Of a stretch of 6,574 bases of DNA, positions 5,372 through 6,574 are shown piece after piece. This stretch comes from Gemmatimonadota bacterium (lineage in GTDB: Bacteria > Gemmatimonadota > Gemmatimonadetes > JACCXV01): positions 1 through 6,574 of the forward strand of contig JACCXV010000029.1 in assembly GCA_013696835.1 (NCBI GenBank), read 5' to 3'. The stretch's first letter is position 1; each line of letters opens with the position of its first letter. Below the pieces are notes generated by a model that saw only the letters and a program-made list of their open reading frames with translations, did not search any database and was not told where the DNA came from. The position numbers and the translations under genes are program-made.

Positions 5372-6529
5372 TTACTGGAACCTGAAGGTTCGCGTGGCGG
5401 CGAAGCCCGCTGCCGCCGCGCCTAGCGCGAGCGCGATCACGTGCGGCAGGGCGCTGGCCGCGCCGGACTCGAAGCTCACCAGCCGGTGCAGCGCGTCCAT
5501 CGTGATCCCCGTCGGCAGGAACAGCGCCAGCCGCTGCATCCACGCGGGCGTGATCTCGATCGGCCACCAGCAGCCGCCGAGCGCCGCGAGGACGTTGCTC
5601 GCCAGCACGCCGACCGCGGTCGCCTGTCCCTCGCTCCGAGCCAGGTTGCCCAGCAGCAGGCCCAGCGCGGCCGCCAGCGCCGCCCATGCCACGAGGACGA
5701 GCAGGAGCATCGTCAGGTCGGGTCCCCAGCGCATCCGGAAGAGCAGCGTGCCCGCGAGCATGGCGAACGCGATCTGCACCAGGCCCAGCGCCATGCGCCC
5801 GGCCCATTTTCCGAGCACGATACCGCCCCGAGGGAGCGGCGCCGACGCCAGCCTGCGGAGGAGCCCCTGCTGCCGTTCGATCACGAGCAGGATCGCCCCG
5901 GAGGTCAGCATGACCAGCAGCGTGAACATCACCATCGTTCCGGGGATGGACTGCTCGAAGCCGGTAGGCACGCGTGTCCTGCGGCCGGCTTCAGTGACGT
6001 TGAGGTTGAGCGTGCGGGGAAGCGAGGCGATACGGGAGAGCTCCGCCGCGTTCACCGGCCTGCCGGACTCCGCCGCAAGCGCCACGTCACCCACCAGCCC
6101 GTACACGGCGCGCGCCACCCTCAGCCGGTCGTAGTCACGGTCGGTTCCCTCCTCCGGCGTCGTCAACCGCACCGTGACGCGTCGCCCCGCCAGCACCGAA
6201 TCGGTGAAAGCCGCCGGCAGGGCGAGCCGGCGGCTGTCCTCCGTCTGCTGCGTCTGCTTGGCTCCGTCGCCGCCGTCCTGCCGCACCTCGAATCCCTGCT
6301 GCTCGAGCATGCGCACCAGTTCCCCCGCCAGGAACCCGGCGCCGGGGGGAGTCTCGAGCAGGAGCCGTGGGGGCGTCCCCTCGTCCCCGAAGCCTGCCGT
6401 GATCGTGCCGATGAAGAAGAAGAACACCGGCGGCATCACGAACGTCCAGAGCAGGGTCTCGCGCTGGCGAAGCATGTGCCTCACGTCCCTGCTGGCGACG
6501 AACCAGGCCGAGCGGAGCGCCGCGCCCAC
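5372..6529 (-). CDS. ABC-2 type transporter permease
   Basis: Membrane subunit of an ABC exporter, which needs a separate ATPase not present in this window. The 385-residue product has the ABC2_membrane_3-type layout. An amphipathic N-terminal helix (about 6-22) is followed by TM1 (about 27-46, MPPVFFFFIGTI), then a soluble extracytoplasmic domain (about 47-193). Five more membrane segments lie at about 194-216, 240-264, 272-296, 304-326 and 361-380. The cytoplasmic loop ERQQGLLRRLASAPLPR (218-234) is the conserved stretch that couples to the ATPase. GGCWWPIEITPAWMQ (318-332) and FLPTGITMDALHRL (337-350) are the typical signature before the last segment. The GTG start at 6529-6527 lies 1 nt after an upstream stop on the same strand. 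It has no clear Shine-Dalgarno site, which suggests coupling. The frame stays open to the window edge, so a longer start is formally possible. The cargo (drug, lipid or ion) cannot be inferred. Confidence 0.93.
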   Translation of the reverse strand: MGAALRSAWFVASRDVRHMLRQRETLLWTFVMPPVFFFFIGTITAGFGDEGTPPRLLLETPPGAGFLAGELVRMLEQQGFEVRQDGGDGAKQTQQTEDSRRLALPAAFTDSVLAGRRVTVRLTTPEEGTDRDYDRLRVARAVYGLVGDVALAAESGRPVNAAELSRIASLPRTLNLNVTEAGRRTRVPTGFEQSIPGTMVMFTLLVMLTSGAILLVIERQQGLLRRLASAPLPRGGIVLGKWAGRMALGLVQIAFAMLAGTLLFRMRWGPDLTMLLLVLVAWAALAAALGLLLGNLARSEGQATAVGVLASNVLAALGGCWWPIEITPAWMQRLALFLPTGITMDALHRLVSFESGAASALPHVIALALGAAAAGFAATRTFRFQ

Positions 6530-6530
6530 G

Positions 6531-6574
6531 TCAGCCGACCGCGAAGCCGCGTCGGAGCCGCCGCACCGACAGGG
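6531..6574 (-). CDS. C-terminal end of an upstream gene in the ABC transporter operon (partial)
   Basis: On the - strand the last 13 sense codons read LSVRRLRRGFAVG, followed by TGA at 6533-6531, 1 nt before the permease GTG. All but one of these codons end in G or C, as expected for coding sequence here. A basic tail of this kind would fit the end of a second ABC-2 permease, and tandem permeases are common in such operons. Too little is visible to name it; an ABC ATPase or an unrelated gene is also possible. Confidence 0.4.
   Translation of the reverse strand, partial: LSVRRLRRGFAVG

Noticed and set aside
4923..6134. 403-codon + strand frame overlapping the GST and running antisense to the permease
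   Set aside because: It crosses two well-supported genes in the wrong frame, and its product is compositionally biased without domains.

Overview
The window is from a high-GC bacterium (roughly 70% G+C by eye, strongly G/C-biased third codon positions). The chromosomal F-type ATP synthase genes are of ordinary bacterial type. Taxonomy cannot be fixed from the sequence: the alpha and beta subunits would suit Gemmatimonadota or a deltaproteobacterium-like lineage, but this is a guess.

Positions 1-3802 hold the 3' end of an F1Fo ATP synthase operon on the + strand, in the standard order alpha (atpA, 5'-truncated by the window edge), gamma (atpG), beta (atpD), epsilon (atpC). Together with the delta subunit and the Fo genes expected upstream, these form the F1 motor that makes ATP from the proton (or sodium) gradient. 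All diagnostic residues that can be checked are intact. The unusual parts are lineage-specific additions: an 18-bp tandem repeat coding an (A/G)EP(A/T)AQ tail on alpha, a Gly/Pro/Arg-rich insert in gamma, and a charged N-terminal extension on beta.

Positions 3803-3946 look like an operon boundary. A GC-rich hairpin follows the atpC stop, and then comes a plausible sigma70-type promoter with a 17-bp spacer. Positions 3947-5274 carry a two-gene unit on the + strand. The first gene is an unrecognised protein whose C-terminal half resembles the pseudo-twofold regulatory domain of 2-isopropylmalate synthase, without its catalytic barrel. The second is a glutathione S-transferase-fold protein whose ATG overlaps the preceding stop (TGATG).

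Positions 5275-5371 are a short convergent intergenic region with several small hairpins. Positions 5372-6529 (- strand) encode an ABC-2 type exporter permease with a GTG start. The last few codons of another - strand gene end 1 nt before that GTG, so the permease belongs to an operon that continues beyond the window.

I see no mobile element, CRISPR array, tRNA or rRNA. There is no gene-free stretch longer than 300 bases. The best candidate for something under-described is the LeuA-regulatory-domain-like protein coupled to the GST. The rest is ordinary housekeeping sequence with modest local oddities.
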